Assembly (NCBI RefSeq): GCF_003470665.1
Contig: NZ_QRJZ01000016.1
Coordinates: forward strand, 1-50,000
DNA from: Collinsella sp. AM17-1
GTDB taxonomy: Bacteria; Actinomycetota; Coriobacteriia; Coriobacteriales; Coriobacteriaceae
Reading direction: 5' to 3'
Length of the DNA stretch: 50,000 nucleotides
How positions within the stretch are numbered: the first letter of the stretch is position 1; the number at the start of each line of letters is the position of its first letter. The notes beneath the pieces are model-generated. The model was not told the origin of the DNA. It did no database searches and saw nothing but the letters and a program-made list of their open reading frames with translations. A program made the translations under genes and the position numbers. Below, piece by piece: positions 32,538 through 42,016 of this stretch.

Positions 32538-33374
32538 CTACTCACTCCCCTTCTCGTCGTTGGTGACGGGGATAAAGCCCGCCTCGCGAATCTGCTTGTC
32601 CATCTTTTCGGACGTCACATAGTCGATGTAATCCTGCGCCTGCTGCGAAGGCGCACCCTTCACAAAGAAGTAAAGGTCGCGTGAGATGGGATAGCCGCCG
32701 CTCGCGACCGTCTTCTCGGACGCCTCAACATGATTGACCGAGACGGCCTTGACCGAGGTCTTGGCGTTGAGGCTATCGACGAAGCCCAGCGAAATGTAGC
32801 CAATGGCACCGTGCGAACGAGATACCACGTCGCGCACCTGGCCCGTGCCCGAAAGAACGGCCGAGCGGCGATCGAACGGGGTGCCGTCCATCACGATGGT
32901 GCGGAATGCTTCACGCGTGCCGGATGCCTCGTCTCGGTTGATGACCTGAATCTTCAGGTCCTCGCCACCGACCTCTTTCCAATTAGTAATCTTGCCGGCA
33001 TAGATATCGCGGAGCTGCTCGGTCGAGAGGTTATCGACCGGGTTATCGTCGTTCACGATGACCGCGATACCGTCGTGGGCAATGACGATGGGAGTCAGGC
33101 CCAGATCCTGTTCGTCGGCATTGAGTCCACGGGAGGAGCTGGCGATATCGGCCGTGCCAGCGCTGACGGCTTCGATGCCAGCGGAAGAGCCCAAACCGGA
33201 AACGAGCACGTCGATGCCGGTCTCCTCCTTAAAGCCCTCTGCCGCAATTTCGGCGATAGGAAGGCAGGTCGTGGAGCCGGCCACGGTAATGGAAGAGGTA
33301 GAAGATCCCGAAGAACAGGCGCACAGCGTAAGCGTAAGCACAGCGGCGCTCAGGACCGATACGATCTTTCTCAT
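32538..33374 (-). CDS. pstS: Phosphate-binding lipoprotein PstS
   Basis: Extracytoplasmic high-affinity phosphate receptor anchored by lipid. The 278 residues begin with a lipoprotein signal, MRKIVSVLSAAVLTLTLCAC, with Cys20 as probable lipid site, then a Ser/Gly linker. The periplasmic-binding-protein core includes VAGSTTCLPIAE, SSRGLNADE and the conserved NRDEASGTREAF block that binds phosphate. Its ATG overlaps the pgeF stop as ATGA, so translation is coupled to pgeF instead of starting from an independent leader. This is unusual for a first pst gene. The pst promoter must lie before or inside pgeF. Confidence 0.95.
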   Translation of the reverse strand: MRKIVSVLSAAVLTLTLCACSSGSSTSSITVAGSTTCLPIAEIAAEGFKEETGIDVLVSGLGSSAGIEAVSAGTADIASSSRGLNADEQDLGLTPIVIAHDGIAVIVNDDNPVDNLSTEQLRDIYAGKITNWKEVGGEDLKIQVINRDEASGTREAFRTIVMDGTPFDRRSAVLSGTGQVRDVVSRSHGAIGYISLGFVDSLNAKTSVKAVSVNHVEASEKTVASGGYPISRDLYFFVKGAPSQQAQDYIDYVTSEKMDKQIREAGFIPVTNDEKGSE

Positions 33375-34171
33375 AGCATCACGCCGATCGCAGCATGGCG
33401 CCCACAGGTGCCGTCCTCGTTACGGTAGGAATAAAAGCGGTCGTTCTGGCGCACAGTCGAAAGCTGGGTATCCACGATATTATCCGCGTCCACACCGGCA
33501 TCTACCAGCGCCTCACAAATGGCAGCGGAAAGATCGAGCATGCGAGAGGCACTCGCATCGATGCAAGAGAACTCGACGGCAAAGCGATCCATGAGTTCCT
33601 GGGATACCTCATATTCGTCAGCCAAGATATGGGGGCCGATATAGGCGGAAACGTCGCTCGCATCGCAGCCGGCAGCATCGCAAAGCGCCTGGCACGCCTT
33701 GGCAGAAATACGTGCAATCGTGCCCTTCCAACCGGAGTGCACCACGGCAAATCCGCCAGGGGCCACCAGCACCACGGGAACGCAGTCGGCAAAGCAGAGC
33801 AGCACGGGCACGTCATGGGCCATACAGACGATGGCATCGCAGCCCTCGGCAATCTGCTCGCGAACAGCCTCAAGATCGTCGGCACCGTTCGAAGTCACCG
33901 TAACGATATGGTCACCATGTACCTGATTGGGCACGAGCAGATTATGCTCGCACTCAGTGGCGCCCATAGCTTCGAGCGCTCGACGACGATTTTCTTGAAC
34001 AGCAAAGGGGTCATCGCCTACATGCGAGCCCAGGTTGAGCGAGGAGTACGCATCTTCAGAAACGCCACCGGTGCGCTCGGTAAAGGCAAAGCGGACATCG
34101 GATGTCGCGCCCTCCACCAACGTAACTCCATCATGGTCGACACGCGAAACGTTGTCCGCACGTGCTGCCAT
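33371..34171 (-). CDS. pgeF: Laccase-domain protein PgeF (YfiH, DUF152)
   Basis: Multicopper-oxidase-fold protein long called polyphenol oxidase. In E. coli YfiH removes L-serine wrongly added to peptidoglycan precursors (UDP-MurNAc-L-Ser). The 266 residues show the metal ligands His85 (NQVHGD), Cys130 (CFADCVPV) and His145 (VHSGWKG). ATG 34171 has a perfect GGAGG 7 nt upstream. The gene follows ftsZ in many Gram-positives, consistent with a cell-wall quality role. Here it is the first gene of a run into pstS, with a 4-base stop-start overlap. A candidate promoter lies 50-80 bases upstream, after the ftsZ terminator. Confidence 0.92.
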   Translation of the reverse strand: MAARADNVSRVDHDGVTLVEGATSDVRFAFTERTGGVSEDAYSSLNLGSHVGDDPFAVQENRRRALEAMGATECEHNLLVPNQVHGDHIVTVTSNGADDLEAVREQIAEGCDAIVCMAHDVPVLLCFADCVPVVLVAPGGFAVVHSGWKGTIARISAKACQALCDAAGCDASDVSAYIGPHILADEYEVSQELMDRFAVEFSCIDASASRMLDLSAAICEALVDAGVDADNIVDTQLSTVRQNDRFYSYRNEDGTCGRHAAIGVML

Positions 34172-34222
34172 ACTAAAGCCTCCTAATAACACAAGTACCG
34201 CGGCGTCGCCGCGCAGTCCGCG

Positions 34223-34250
34223 TTTATACGGCTGTCATACTTCCTTAAAA
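34223..34250 (-). promoter_or_regulatory. Candidate promoter for the pgeF-pst operon
   Basis: On the minus strand TTTTAA (34245-34250) and TATAAA (34223-34228) lie 16 bases apart, between the ftsZ terminator and pgeF. No clear Pho-box direct repeat is visible nearby. Confidence 0.3.
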
Positions 34251-34326
34251 GGATACCCGCAGCGGTAGGGACCAAACGTAAAGGGAACGTAAGGAGATTG
34301 GAGGCTTTCGTTTACAAACGAGAAAC

Positions 34327-34358
34327 AAAACGGGGTGCATCCAAATGGACACACCCCG
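34327..34358 (-). terminator. ftsZ intrinsic terminator
   Basis: CGGGGTG (34331-34337) pairs with CACCCCG (34352-34358) with a few further inner pairs, followed on the minus strand by TTTTGTTTCTCG. It lies about 25 bases after the ftsZ stop and closes the dcw operon. Confidence 0.85.
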
Positions 34359-34381
34359 TGCAGGTCGTTGAGAAAAACGAA

Positions 34382-35536
34382 CTAGAAGCTACCGCGCTTC
34401 AGGAAGTCGGGAAGCTCGAACTGGTCGTTGCCAAAGTTGGGCAGCTCGGTACCACCGACGTTGCGGGTCGGAGCGGCCTGAGCCGGGCTGGCAGCCGGGG
34501 CGGTGCGCTGCGGCTCAGCGGAGGCAGCGGCCTTGCTCTGAGACTGCTGAGCAGCAAAGAGCTCATCCTGACGGTTGACGTTGGAGTCGGAGAAGCCCGT
34601 AGCGATGACGGTGATACGCACCTGATCGCCCAGGGACTCGTCGACAACGGTACCGAAGATGATGTTGGCCTCGGGGTCGACGGCGTTGGCGACAACGTCG
34701 GCGGCGTCGCTGATCTCCTGGATGCCCAGGTCCTTGGAACCGGCGATGGAGAGCAGCACGCGCGTGGCACCATCGATGGAGCTCTCGAGCAGCGGGCTGG
34801 AGATGGCCTGCTGGGCAGCGTCGACGGCACGAGTATCCCCAGAAGAGGTACCGATACCCATCATGGCGGTACCGGCCTGCTTCATGATGGTCTTAACATC
34901 GGCGAAGTCCAGGTTGATGATACCGGGGACGGTGATGAGGTCGGTGATGCCCTGGGTGCCCTGGGAAAGGACGCCATCGGCAATCGCGAAGGCCTCGAGC
35001 ATGGTGGTCTTCTTCTCGGCGATGTCGAGCAGCTTATCGTTAGGGATGACGATCATGGTATCGACGCAATCGGAGAGGGTCTTAATGCCCTCCTCGGCGC
35101 TCTTCTTGCGCTTGCGGCCCTCGAAGGTGAAGGGCTTGGTCACGACGGCGACGGTCAGTGCGCCGACCTCGTTCATCGCGATATCGGCAACGATGGGAGC
35201 AGCGCCGGTACCGGTGCCACCGCCCTCGCCGCAGGTGATGAACACCATGTCGGCGCCAGCGAGCGCCTCGGCAATGTCGTCGCGGGACTCATCGGCAGCC
35301 TTGCGGCCAACCTCGGGGTTGGCGCCGGCGCCCAGGCCGCGGGTAAGGTCGGTGCCGATGTGCACCTTGATATCGGCATCAGAGATCGCGAGTGCCTGAG
35401 CATCGGTGTTGATGGCAACAAACTCGACGCCGCGGATGCCCTCTTCGATCATTCGATTGACCGCGTTGGTACCGCCGCCGCCGACGCCGACCACCTTAAT
35501 GACGGCAAGGTAGTTGTTGATCTCTGTCTCGTGCAT
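34382..35536 (-). CDS. ftsZ: Cell division protein FtsZ
   Basis: Tubulin-like GTPase that forms the Z-ring. The 384 residues contain [14 protein letters not shown] (16-29), the GTP signature GGGTGTG (105-111), and the T7-loop region [15 protein letters not shown] that completes the active site of the next subunit. A linker of about 60 residues rich in Ala, Gln and Pro follows, ending in the conserved C-terminal peptide [11 protein letters not shown], which binds SepF and other partners. ATG 35536 has GGAGG 7 nt upstream; ten upstream codons are not family-like. It is the last dcw gene, 199 bases after ftsQ and with its own candidate promoter, which allows higher expression. Confidence 0.98.
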   Translation of the reverse strand: MHETEINNYLAVIKVVGVGGGGTNAVNRMIEEGIRGVEFVAINTDAQALAISDADIKVHIGTDLTRGLGAGANPEVGRKAADESRDDIAEALAGADMVFITCGEGGGTGTGAAPIVADIAMNEVGALTVAVVTKPFTFEGRKRKKSAEEGIKTLSDCVDTMIVIPNDKLLDIAEKKTTMLEAFAIADGVLSQGTQGITDLITVPGIINLDFADVKTIMKQAGTAMMGIGTSSGDTRAVDAAQQAISSPLLESSIDGATRVLLSIAGSKDLGIQEISDAADVVANAVDPEANIIFGTVVDESLGDQVRITVIATGFSDSNVNRQDELFAAQQSQSKAAASAEPQRTAPAASPAQAAPTRNVGGTELPNFGNDQFELPDFLKRGSF

Positions 35537-35589
35537 GTCGGTCCTCCGAACAAAGGTTATAGCCATAGCATGGGTCGACCCCTGCGCAC

Positions 35590-35618
35590 ATTAACCTTCA
35601 GGTTGAAAGTAAATGCAA
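35590..35618 (-). promoter_or_regulatory. Candidate ftsZ promoter
   Basis: On the minus strand TTGCAT (35613-35618) and GTTAAT (35590-35595) are 17 bases apart in the AT-rich ftsQ-ftsZ gap. The spacer contains the palindrome AACCT-TC-AGGTT. Two CATAAT hexamers further upstream (near 35640-35655) could form another promoter. Confidence 0.35.
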
Positions 35619-35735
35619 AGGTAAACCGTATTATGTTTGCACATTATGAACGTATCAGTCAAATAATTGACCGTGAAAACCAAACAAACCAGATAAACGG
35701 CGTGGTATGGCCCCTCAACAAAGCATCAACCAGCG

Positions 35736-36992
35736 CTACGAGGTCGGAGCATTCCTAAATGTGTAGTTGCCCGGAGAGCGCACATTGATATACGTTACGC
35801 CCTCTACCTGCGAAAGCAACTTGGTGACTACGCGTTCCTTCTTGGCGATATCGTCCGAATCGCCCAGCGACACCTCAATGCCGTTATTGAGGTTTGCCGA
35901 GATGGCTTCGACCGAAGGCGTGGAAATATCCTTGACTTGTCCCAAGAACTCGCTCGAAAAACCACGCACATATTCCAAGCCGGCCTTAACGGCCTTGGAG
36001 CTCACCGCCTGGCCGGAAACTGGAGCGACATCCGCCGAGACATCAGTCAACAGCACCGCGCCATAGTGCTTAGCGAGCGCCAGTGCGGCATCAATGCCGT
36101 TCAGGGTATTTGAGCCCTGCCCCGTCGTGATGACGTTGCCCTGGTCGTCCACTTCGACCGACGTCGACAGCGGGGCGATCCAGGTGTCATCATCCCCGAT
36201 GGCCCAGGCAAGGTCATCGGAGCTGATATAGGCAATTGCGATGACCTTGCGCTCCATCGGCGTAATGATGAGCGTATGCGGGAACTGACGCTGGACATCC
36301 ACGCCCGAGACCCACGGGTTCTGCTTGAGGTCCTCGGTAATCTGGTCGGGATCGACGTTAAAAAGCGACGTTCCCTCGGGCAAATCGATCAGCTGGATAG
36401 CGTCGTGCTTCGTCACATGCTCGCTGCCTTGAATCTGAATATCGGTGGCGGTAAACAATCCAGAGTTGATCACCACGACGGCAACGACGACGAGCACGGC
36501 CAAGACGGCCAGAACGCCGCCCACTATTTTGCCTTTGCCTGTAACGACAGAAGCGGCGTCTGATGTTTTATTTGCCATCGCCCCAAGTGAAGACAACGGG
36601 TTGACGCCTTTTTTACCCGAAGGCTTCTTGGCGGTAGCCGGCACCGATGTCAGCGAGCGCGGTTTCGATGCGCCCAGCGTGCGACCCGGACGCGGCGCCT
36701 TAGTTCCCGTCGAGGACTTAGGAGTTGCCATGGGACGGGCAGGCTTGGCGCCCATAACAGGCTTTGACGATACCGAGGGACGCAAGGACTTTTTTGCGGC
36801 CGGACGATTACCGAGCTGCGAGCCGACGACCGGACGACTGGCCTGTCGAGCATGCCCGACAGACTTAGAGTGCGCGACGGTATTGCGTTGAGGTTTGGCA
36901 GGCGCGCCGGAACGCCCTCCGGCGCGGCGGAAGGTGGGTTTCGATGCTCTAGAAGCCGAGGAATTTAACTTCCGGTCTGAGCTCGATGCCAT
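35736..36992 (-). CDS. ftsQ: Cell division protein FtsQ/DivIB, with long basic N-terminus
   Basis: Bitopic divisome protein that bridges early and late division proteins. The 418 residues have an unusually long cytoplasmic region of about 155 residues, rich in Lys, Arg, Ser, Pro and Ala. One membrane segment at about 156-176 follows, then the POTRA domain (about 179-250; LFTATDIQIQGSEHVTKHDAIQLI) and the FtsQ beta domain (HTLIITPMERKVIAIAY onward). ATG 36992 has GGGAGG 4 nt upstream and overlaps the end of murB by 44 bases, so the two are translationally coupled. The basic extension may bind FtsZ, DNA or acidic partners; that is inference. Confidence 0.93.
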   Translation of the reverse strand: MASSSDRKLNSSASRASKPTFRRAGGRSGAPAKPQRNTVAHSKSVGHARQASRPVVGSQLGNRPAAKKSLRPSVSSKPVMGAKPARPMATPKSSTGTKAPRPGRTLGASKPRSLTSVPATAKKPSGKKGVNPLSSLGAMANKTSDAASVVTGKGKIVGGVLAVLAVLVVVAVVVINSGLFTATDIQIQGSEHVTKHDAIQLIDLPEGTSLFNVDPDQITEDLKQNPWVSGVDVQRQFPHTLIITPMERKVIAIAYISSDDLAWAIGDDDTWIAPLSTSVEVDDQGNVITTGQGSNTLNGIDAALALAKHYGAVLLTDVSADVAPVSGQAVSSKAVKAGLEYVRGFSSEFLGQVKDISTPSVEAISANLNNGIEVSLGDSDDIAKKERVVTKLLSQVEGVTYINVRSPGNYTFRNAPTS

Positions 36993-37860
36993 ACGCCTCC
37001 CTCACCTTTCCGTGCACATGTCTGATAACCGCGGCAACGTCATCGGCCGAGGCAGTTCCGTTATTAACGATAAAATTAGCGTGAACGGGCGAAACTTCCG
37101 CGCCGCCAATTGAAAAACCCTTTAATCCACAATCCTCGATAAGCTTGCCCACGCTCGCATCGGGCGGGTTGCGAAAGACCGACCCGCAGGATGCGCGACC
37201 CATGGGCTGCGTACGCTTGCGCCTCGTCAGGTACCGTTCCATGCGCTCGCGAATGTCGGCCTTGGGCGCCGGTTTAAGCTTGAGCACGCACTCGAGGATG
37301 ATCTCATTGCGGGGAAGGCTACATTCGCGGTAGCCCCAAGTGATCTCGGACCCCGCATAATGCTTGATACCGGATGCCGGGTCAAACGTTACGACATCCT
37401 CAACCAGCGAGCCAATCCACTCGGTCCGTGTGCCGGCATTCATAGATATCGCACCGCCGACCGAGCCAGGGATGCCAACGGCAAACTCAAGACCCGAGAG
37501 GCTACGCGACAGGGCATCGTTGACCAGGCGCGCAAACATCACGCCCGCACCGACCGTCAGCGTACAACCGTCATCGGCAACAACCGTGCGCTGAAACTCA
37601 CGTCCGAGCGAAATGACGGCGCCGCGATAACCGCCATCGGCAACCAGCAGATTGGAACCCTTGCCGATGATGACCCACGGCACCTGCTCGCGATCGAGCA
37701 CCGCCACGGCGCGGCGAAGGGCATGATAGCTATGGCACGTCACAAAGAGGTCGGCCTTGCCGCCGATACGATAGCTCGTATGACGCGCAAGGCGCTCGTC
37801 CTCGATCACATCCGTGTCGATCATGCCCGAGAGCGCCATGACGGCGTTAAACAGACCCAT
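36949..37860 (-). CDS. murB: UDP-N-acetylenolpyruvoylglucosamine reductase
   Basis: FAD enzyme that reduces UDP-GlcNAc-enolpyruvate to UDP-MurNAc in peptidoglycan synthesis. The 303 residues show HTSYRIGGKADLFV (28-41), WVIIGKGSNLLVADGGYRG (about 59-77), GIPGSVGGAISMNAG (about 130-144), and the catalytic Ser of the type IIb form in GRASCGSVFRNP (about 221-232). The length and the missing extra loop mark type II (Gram-positive) MurB. The start is ATG 37860, 5 bases after the murC stop; no clear ribosome site, so coupling is likely. Its end overlaps ftsQ. Confidence 0.96.
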   Translation of the reverse strand: MGLFNAVMALSGMIDTDVIEDERLARHTSYRIGGKADLFVTCHSYHALRRAVAVLDREQVPWVIIGKGSNLLVADGGYRGAVISLGREFQRTVVADDGCTLTVGAGVMFARLVNDALSRSLSGLEFAVGIPGSVGGAISMNAGTRTEWIGSLVEDVVTFDPASGIKHYAGSEITWGYRECSLPRNEIILECVLKLKPAPKADIRERMERYLTRRKRTQPMGRASCGSVFRNPPDASVGKLIEDCGLKGFSIGGAEVSPVHANFIVNNGTASADDVAAVIRHVHGKVREAYGIELRPEVKFLGF

Positions 37861-37865
37861 TAGAC

Positions 37866-39284
37866 TTAAGCGTCTTTCTTGGCAGTCAGATACTCAATGA
37901 ACTCGGGGCCGACGGTCGTAACGTCACCGGCACCCATAGTGAGCAGCAGGTCGCCCTCGCCCACCATCTGCTCGAGCTCCTGATTGAGCTCAAGACGGCT
38001 GGAGCAGTACACGACCTCCTTGCCAGGATGCTTGGCGCGCACGGTATCGGCGAGCATCTTAGAGGTGACGCCCGGAATGGGCATCTCGCCAGCCGAGAAC
38101 ACATCGATCAGCAGCAGTTTATCGGCATTGGCAAATGCATCGGCAAAGTCGTCGCACAGGGCCTGCAGGCGCGAATAGCGGTGCGGCTGGAACACGACGT
38201 CGACGTGCTTGTAGCCCAGCGACGAAGCGGCAGCAAGCGTCGCCTTGATCTCGGTGGGGTGATGGCCGTAATCATCGACCACGGTGATGCCATCGATATC
38301 GCCCACGTGGGTAAAGCGACGGCGGACGCCCTCAAAGCTCGAGAGTGCCTTGGCGGCGACGTCGATGTCAAGGCCCAGGACATGGGCGACGGTGAGCACC
38401 GCCGTGGCGTTGAGCATGTTGTGGCGACCGGGATTGCTCTTGATCTCCACAGCATGCTCAGTGCCGTCCTCAAAGCGAACGATAAAGTCACTCTGGATGC
38501 CCTTGACATCCGGGTGCACGCAGACGATGTCGTTGCTCTCGGCAAAGCCGTAGGAAAGCACGTGACGGCCCGTCGACTTGGCGAGCTCGACCAGATGCGG
38601 ATCCTCACCGCAGACGATGACGGTGCCGTCCTCGCCCACCAGGCTCATGAATTTGGCGAAAGTTGCCTCGATCTCTTCGATACCCGAGTAGTGATCGAGG
38701 TGGTCGGCCTCGACGTTGGTCACAATGACCACGTTGGGGTTCAGGAACAGGAAGGAGCTGTCGGACTCGTCGGCCTCGGCGACAAAGTAGTCGCCCGAGC
38801 CGTTCTTGCCGTTCGTGTCATAGCCCTCGACGATGCCGCCGATCAAGAAGCTCGGATCCAGGCCCATGCGGTCGAGCATGGTGGCGCACATCGAAGACGT
38901 GGTGGTCTTGCCATGTGTGCCGGCAACAGCGACGGTGGTGTAGCCGTGGCCCAAAGCAGAGAGCATCTTGGCACGGGGCCACACGGGAATACCAAGCTCG
39001 CGAGCGCGCACGAGTTCAGGGTTGGACTCCGGAATAGCGGTGGAGACAACAACCACGTCGGGCTTGACCTCGTCGATCGTGGCGGCCTCATGGCCCACAT
39101 GCACCTTCACACCAGCGCGGGTAAGCTGGCGGATATAACGTGACGTCTTAAGGTCGGAGCCGGTAACGGCATAACCGCGCTCGTGCAGAACGAGGGCGAT
39201 GCCGCTCATGCCGGCGCCGCCGATACCGATAAAGTGGGCGCTCTTAAACTCGGGCGCGGAGGTTGCAGTCTGGGAATCAGCCAT
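37866..39284 (-). CDS. murC: UDP-N-acetylmuramate-L-alanine ligase
   Basis: ATP-dependent addition of L-Ala to UDP-MurNAc, the first stem-peptide step. The 472 residues contain the Rossmann motif IGIGGAGMSGIA (19-30), the ATP loop AGTHGKTTTS (121-130), EADESDSSFL, and the late HRYSR motif (PHRYSRLQAL). ATG 39284 is preferred over a GTG nine codons upstream, since GGAG lies between them (11-base spacing to ATG) and MurC proteins rarely extend further. The preceding gene in transcription order is murG (97-base gap). murB follows after 5 bases. Confidence 0.97.
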   Translation of the reverse strand: MADSQTATSAPEFKSAHFIGIGGAGMSGIALVLHERGYAVTGSDLKTSRYIRQLTRAGVKVHVGHEAATIDEVKPDVVVVSTAIPESNPELVRARELGIPVWPRAKMLSALGHGYTTVAVAGTHGKTTTSSMCATMLDRMGLDPSFLIGGIVEGYDTNGKNGSGDYFVAEADESDSSFLFLNPNVVIVTNVEADHLDHYSGIEEIEATFAKFMSLVGEDGTVIVCGEDPHLVELAKSTGRHVLSYGFAESNDIVCVHPDVKGIQSDFIVRFEDGTEHAVEIKSNPGRHNMLNATAVLTVAHVLGLDIDVAAKALSSFEGVRRRFTHVGDIDGITVVDDYGHHPTEIKATLAAASSLGYKHVDVVFQPHRYSRLQALCDDFADAFANADKLLLIDVFSAGEMPIPGVTSKMLADTVRAKHPGKEVVYCSSRLELNQELEQMVGEGDLLLTMGAGDVTTVGPEFIEYLTAKKDA

Positions 39285-39381
39285 GTGCTCGTGTACTCCT
39301 TGCGTAAACACTGCCTGTAACCCGTTAACTGTACCGCACCTACCGCATCAGCGCGAGGACGACCGACGATATCCCGTCTAA

Positions 39382-40497
39382 CTAACGCAAACCCTCTACC
39401 GCATCGGCCAGAAGAGCGGCGGCCCTATCCTGAGCCAGACCACGCGCCGCCTGACGCATGGCCTCGCGCGCCGCCGCATCATCGACCAGGTGCAGCAGCT
39501 CATCGGCAAAGGCAGAACCGTCGATATCGGCATCGGCGCAGAGCACGCCGGCCCCGGCGTCGACCAGATAACGGGCATTGGTGGTTTGGTGGTCGGCCGT
39601 CGCATGCGGATACGGCACGAGCACCGAGGGCACGGCGAGCGCAGCGATCTCAGCCACGCTCGATGCGCCCGAACGCGAGAGCACCAAATCGGCAGCAGCC
39701 AACATATCGCCCATGTTGTCGATGTAAGGCTGGACGCGGTAACGCTTCGCCTCCTCGGGCGTCAGCGCCAAAGCGCGCTCGGTCTCCTCAAAGCCGTCGG
39801 CACCCGTCGAATGCAACACATAGAGGTTCTTGCGCGAAAGCAGCTCGTTTTTGAGCGAAACCACGCGCTCGTTGAGGTGCTGGGCGCCAAGTGAACCGCC
39901 AAAGACGAGCAGCAGCGTAGCGTCCTCGGGAACGCCAAGTGCCTTGCGGCCGCGAGCGCGATCGCCTTCGATTACCGAGCGACGTACGGGGTTGCCGGTC
40001 ATGAGCACGTGGTCAGGGTCACCTTCGCGCTCAAAGACCGAACGCGCTGCCGGCACCGAGATGCACACGCGGGCGGCGTGGGAGTTCATCATCTTGTTGG
40101 CCAGGCCCGGAACAGAGTTCTGCTCATGCAGCAGATACGGAACGCCTGCGCCCTTGCACCACCCCAGCAGCGGAACCTCGACATAGGCACCAAAACCGAC
40201 GGCAGCATCGGGCTTGCCGACCTTTGAGAAATGACTGGCGAGAGCACGCTTGGCCTTGTTGACACGCCACAGCGAGGTCAGCGCCGTCCAAGGACGGGAG
40301 CGGTCGAAGCCCGTGACCGTAATGGGCACAAAATCAAACCCAGCCTCGGGGACCAGACGACCCTCGAGCTTGCGCGACTGGCCCACGAACACAACATGGT
40401 GGCCACGGTCACGCAGCTCTTCGGCCAAGGCGAGCGCGGGGTTGATGTGTCCAGCCGTGCCGCCGGCTGCAATAGCAACGGTCATTTTATCGGTCAT
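39382..40497 (-). CDS. murG: Lipid II synthase, UDP-GlcNAc transferase
   Basis: Peripheral membrane GT-B glycosyltransferase that adds GlcNAc to lipid I to make lipid II. The 371 residues have the N-terminal glycine loop AAGGTAGHINP (10-20), the membrane-facing region near GFGAYVEVPLL, the second loop GGSLGAQHLNE, and the C-terminal donor-binding block RSGASSVAEIAALAVPSVLVPYPHATADHQ. The start is set at ATG 40497 (AAGGGA 5 nt upstream), overlapping the ftsW end by 11 bases; ATG 40485 (four codons later) is an alternative. Confidence 0.96.
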   Translation of the reverse strand: MTDKMTVAIAAGGTAGHINPALALAEELRDRGHHVVFVGQSRKLEGRLVPEAGFDFVPITVTGFDRSRPWTALTSLWRVNKAKRALASHFSKVGKPDAAVGFGAYVEVPLLGWCKGAGVPYLLHEQNSVPGLANKMMNSHAARVCISVPAARSVFEREGDPDHVLMTGNPVRRSVIEGDRARGRKALGVPEDATLLLVFGGSLGAQHLNERVVSLKNELLSRKNLYVLHSTGADGFEETERALALTPEEAKRYRVQPYIDNMGDMLAAADLVLSRSGASSVAEIAALAVPSVLVPYPHATADHQTTNARYLVDAGAGVLCADADIDGSAFADELLHLVDDAAAREAMRQAARGLAQDRAAALLADAVEGLR

Positions 40498-41980
40498 GGT
40501 AGTCCCTTCGTACACGCGGTCCCTGGTCGTCGGTGCGCAGACGCGCCGACGGGTCCGAGTTCAAATCGATCCGATTATATCCGCCGCCCGCATTGCGAGG
40601 AGTGGGGCGCTGAGGACGACCTTGCGGCGCCGTTCGCTGACGCGGGCGGGCTGCCGGCTCGGTCGCAGAGCCATCCAGGACGGTAAAACCGTTACGCGAA
40701 GATCGCTCGCCGCGCACGTGGGGCACGCCGGCGGTACTCTCATCCATAATGGCAAAGCTCTCGCGGCGACGGTCGTACTCATCGCGACGGGCGCTCTCGT
40801 ACGAAACGCGCAGGATCAACCCGGCAAGCATAAGTGACACAATAATCGACGAACCGCCGTAGCTAATAAACGGCAACGGTTTGCCCGTCATGGGAAACAC
40901 GTTGAGGATGCCCAACGCGTTAATCAAAAACTGCACCGCGAGAATGACCGCGGAGCCAGACGCCATGAGTGCGCCCCGACGATCGGTCGCCTGCTCGGCA
41001 ATGCGAAACGCCGAGTAGATCAACATCGCAAACACCAAGAAGAACAGCACGGTTCCGACAAAACCGACCTCCTCGCCAATGATGGCAAGGATGTAGTCGT
41101 TGTGCGCCTCGGGCAGATACGAGTACTTCATGGTTGAGTTGCCGATGCCACGGCCGAACAGACCGCCCGAGGCAAAGGCCATGATGGCAAGCGTGGCCTG
41201 ATAGCCGTCACCATACTCGTCGGCCCAAGGGTTCAAGGCAACCTGAATACGCACCATACGGTACGGCTCTGCAACAAGCGCAATCACGATCACGAGAATG
41301 CCGAAGATTAGCACGCCGATGATAAATCTGGGGTCGAGACCCGCAAACAACGCCATGCACATGAGGGTCAACAGGATGATCAGGACAGTACCGAAATCGG
41401 GCTGGATAAAGATCAGAAAGAGCGAAATGCCCAAGTAGATGCCCATCTTGCGAAGGAATTCGTTGATGTTGCCACCGGGCGAAAAGAAACGATCAAGCAT
41501 GATGGCCGAATACGCAATGGCAAATGGCTTTAAAAACTCGGAAGGCTGGAACTGAATACCGGCGATGTTGAGCCAGCGCGTGGCGCCACGGCTGCCGCTG
41601 CCCACCAAGAACACCAGAAGCAGTAGCCCCATCATGCCGATGAGGAAGATCCTGAGCACATCCTCCCCAAACCAGCTGTCCGGCAAGATGCGCACGATGG
41701 CAATCAGCGCCAGAACACCGACCACGGCAAACGCGGCCTGTCGACCCAGAAAAAACGTCGCCGAGCCATTCTCGTGCAGCGCCTCGACCGAAGACGCCGA
41801 GTACACCATCAGCAGGCCAAAGCACACCAAGGTAAACAGGCAGGCCATGAATATCAAACGGGGGCGCATGATACGGGCGGGAACGCCGGCAATATAGCGT
41901 TCGCTAAACGTCTGCCCGCCGCGACCGGAACGCGGTGTGCTGCGCCGCGAGGAAGCACGGTCCGAGTCGGGCCTCCTCAT
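40487..41980 (-). CDS. ftsW: Septal peptidoglycan polymerase FtsW (SEDS)
   Basis: SEDS-family glycosyltransferase that polymerises lipid II at the septum together with FtsI. About ten membrane segments lie between residues 40 and 400. Family blocks are GSRGATRWLNIAGIQFQPSEFLK, DFGTVLII, GGLFGRGIGNSTMKYSYLPEAHNDYI and GKPLPFISYGGSSI. The C-terminal about 95 residues are a basic, Arg- and Pro-rich cytoplasmic tail. The start is unclear: ATG 41980 has GAGAGGAG 15 bases upstream; TTG 42013 or GTG 42007 would extend it 9-11 residues. Its end overlaps murG. FtsW rather than RodA is chosen from its place between murD and murG. Confidence 0.93.
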   Translation of the reverse strand: MRRPDSDRASSRRSTPRSGRGGQTFSERYIAGVPARIMRPRLIFMACLFTLVCFGLLMVYSASSVEALHENGSATFFLGRQAAFAVVGVLALIAIVRILPDSWFGEDVLRIFLIGMMGLLLLVFLVGSGSRGATRWLNIAGIQFQPSEFLKPFAIAYSAIMLDRFFSPGGNINEFLRKMGIYLGISLFLIFIQPDFGTVLIILLTLMCMALFAGLDPRFIIGVLIFGILVIVIALVAEPYRMVRIQVALNPWADEYGDGYQATLAIMAFASGGLFGRGIGNSTMKYSYLPEAHNDYILAIIGEEVGFVGTVLFFLVFAMLIYSAFRIAEQATDRRGALMASGSAVILAVQFLINALGILNVFPMTGKPLPFISYGGSSIIVSLMLAGLILRVSYESARRDEYDRRRESFAIMDESTAGVPHVRGERSSRNGFTVLDGSATEPAARPRQRTAPQGRPQRPTPRNAGGGYNRIDLNSDPSARLRTDDQGPRVRRDYHDR

Positions 41981-42016
41981 ACCTTGTCGGGGGCTCTCCT
42001 CTCTCACCGGCAACCC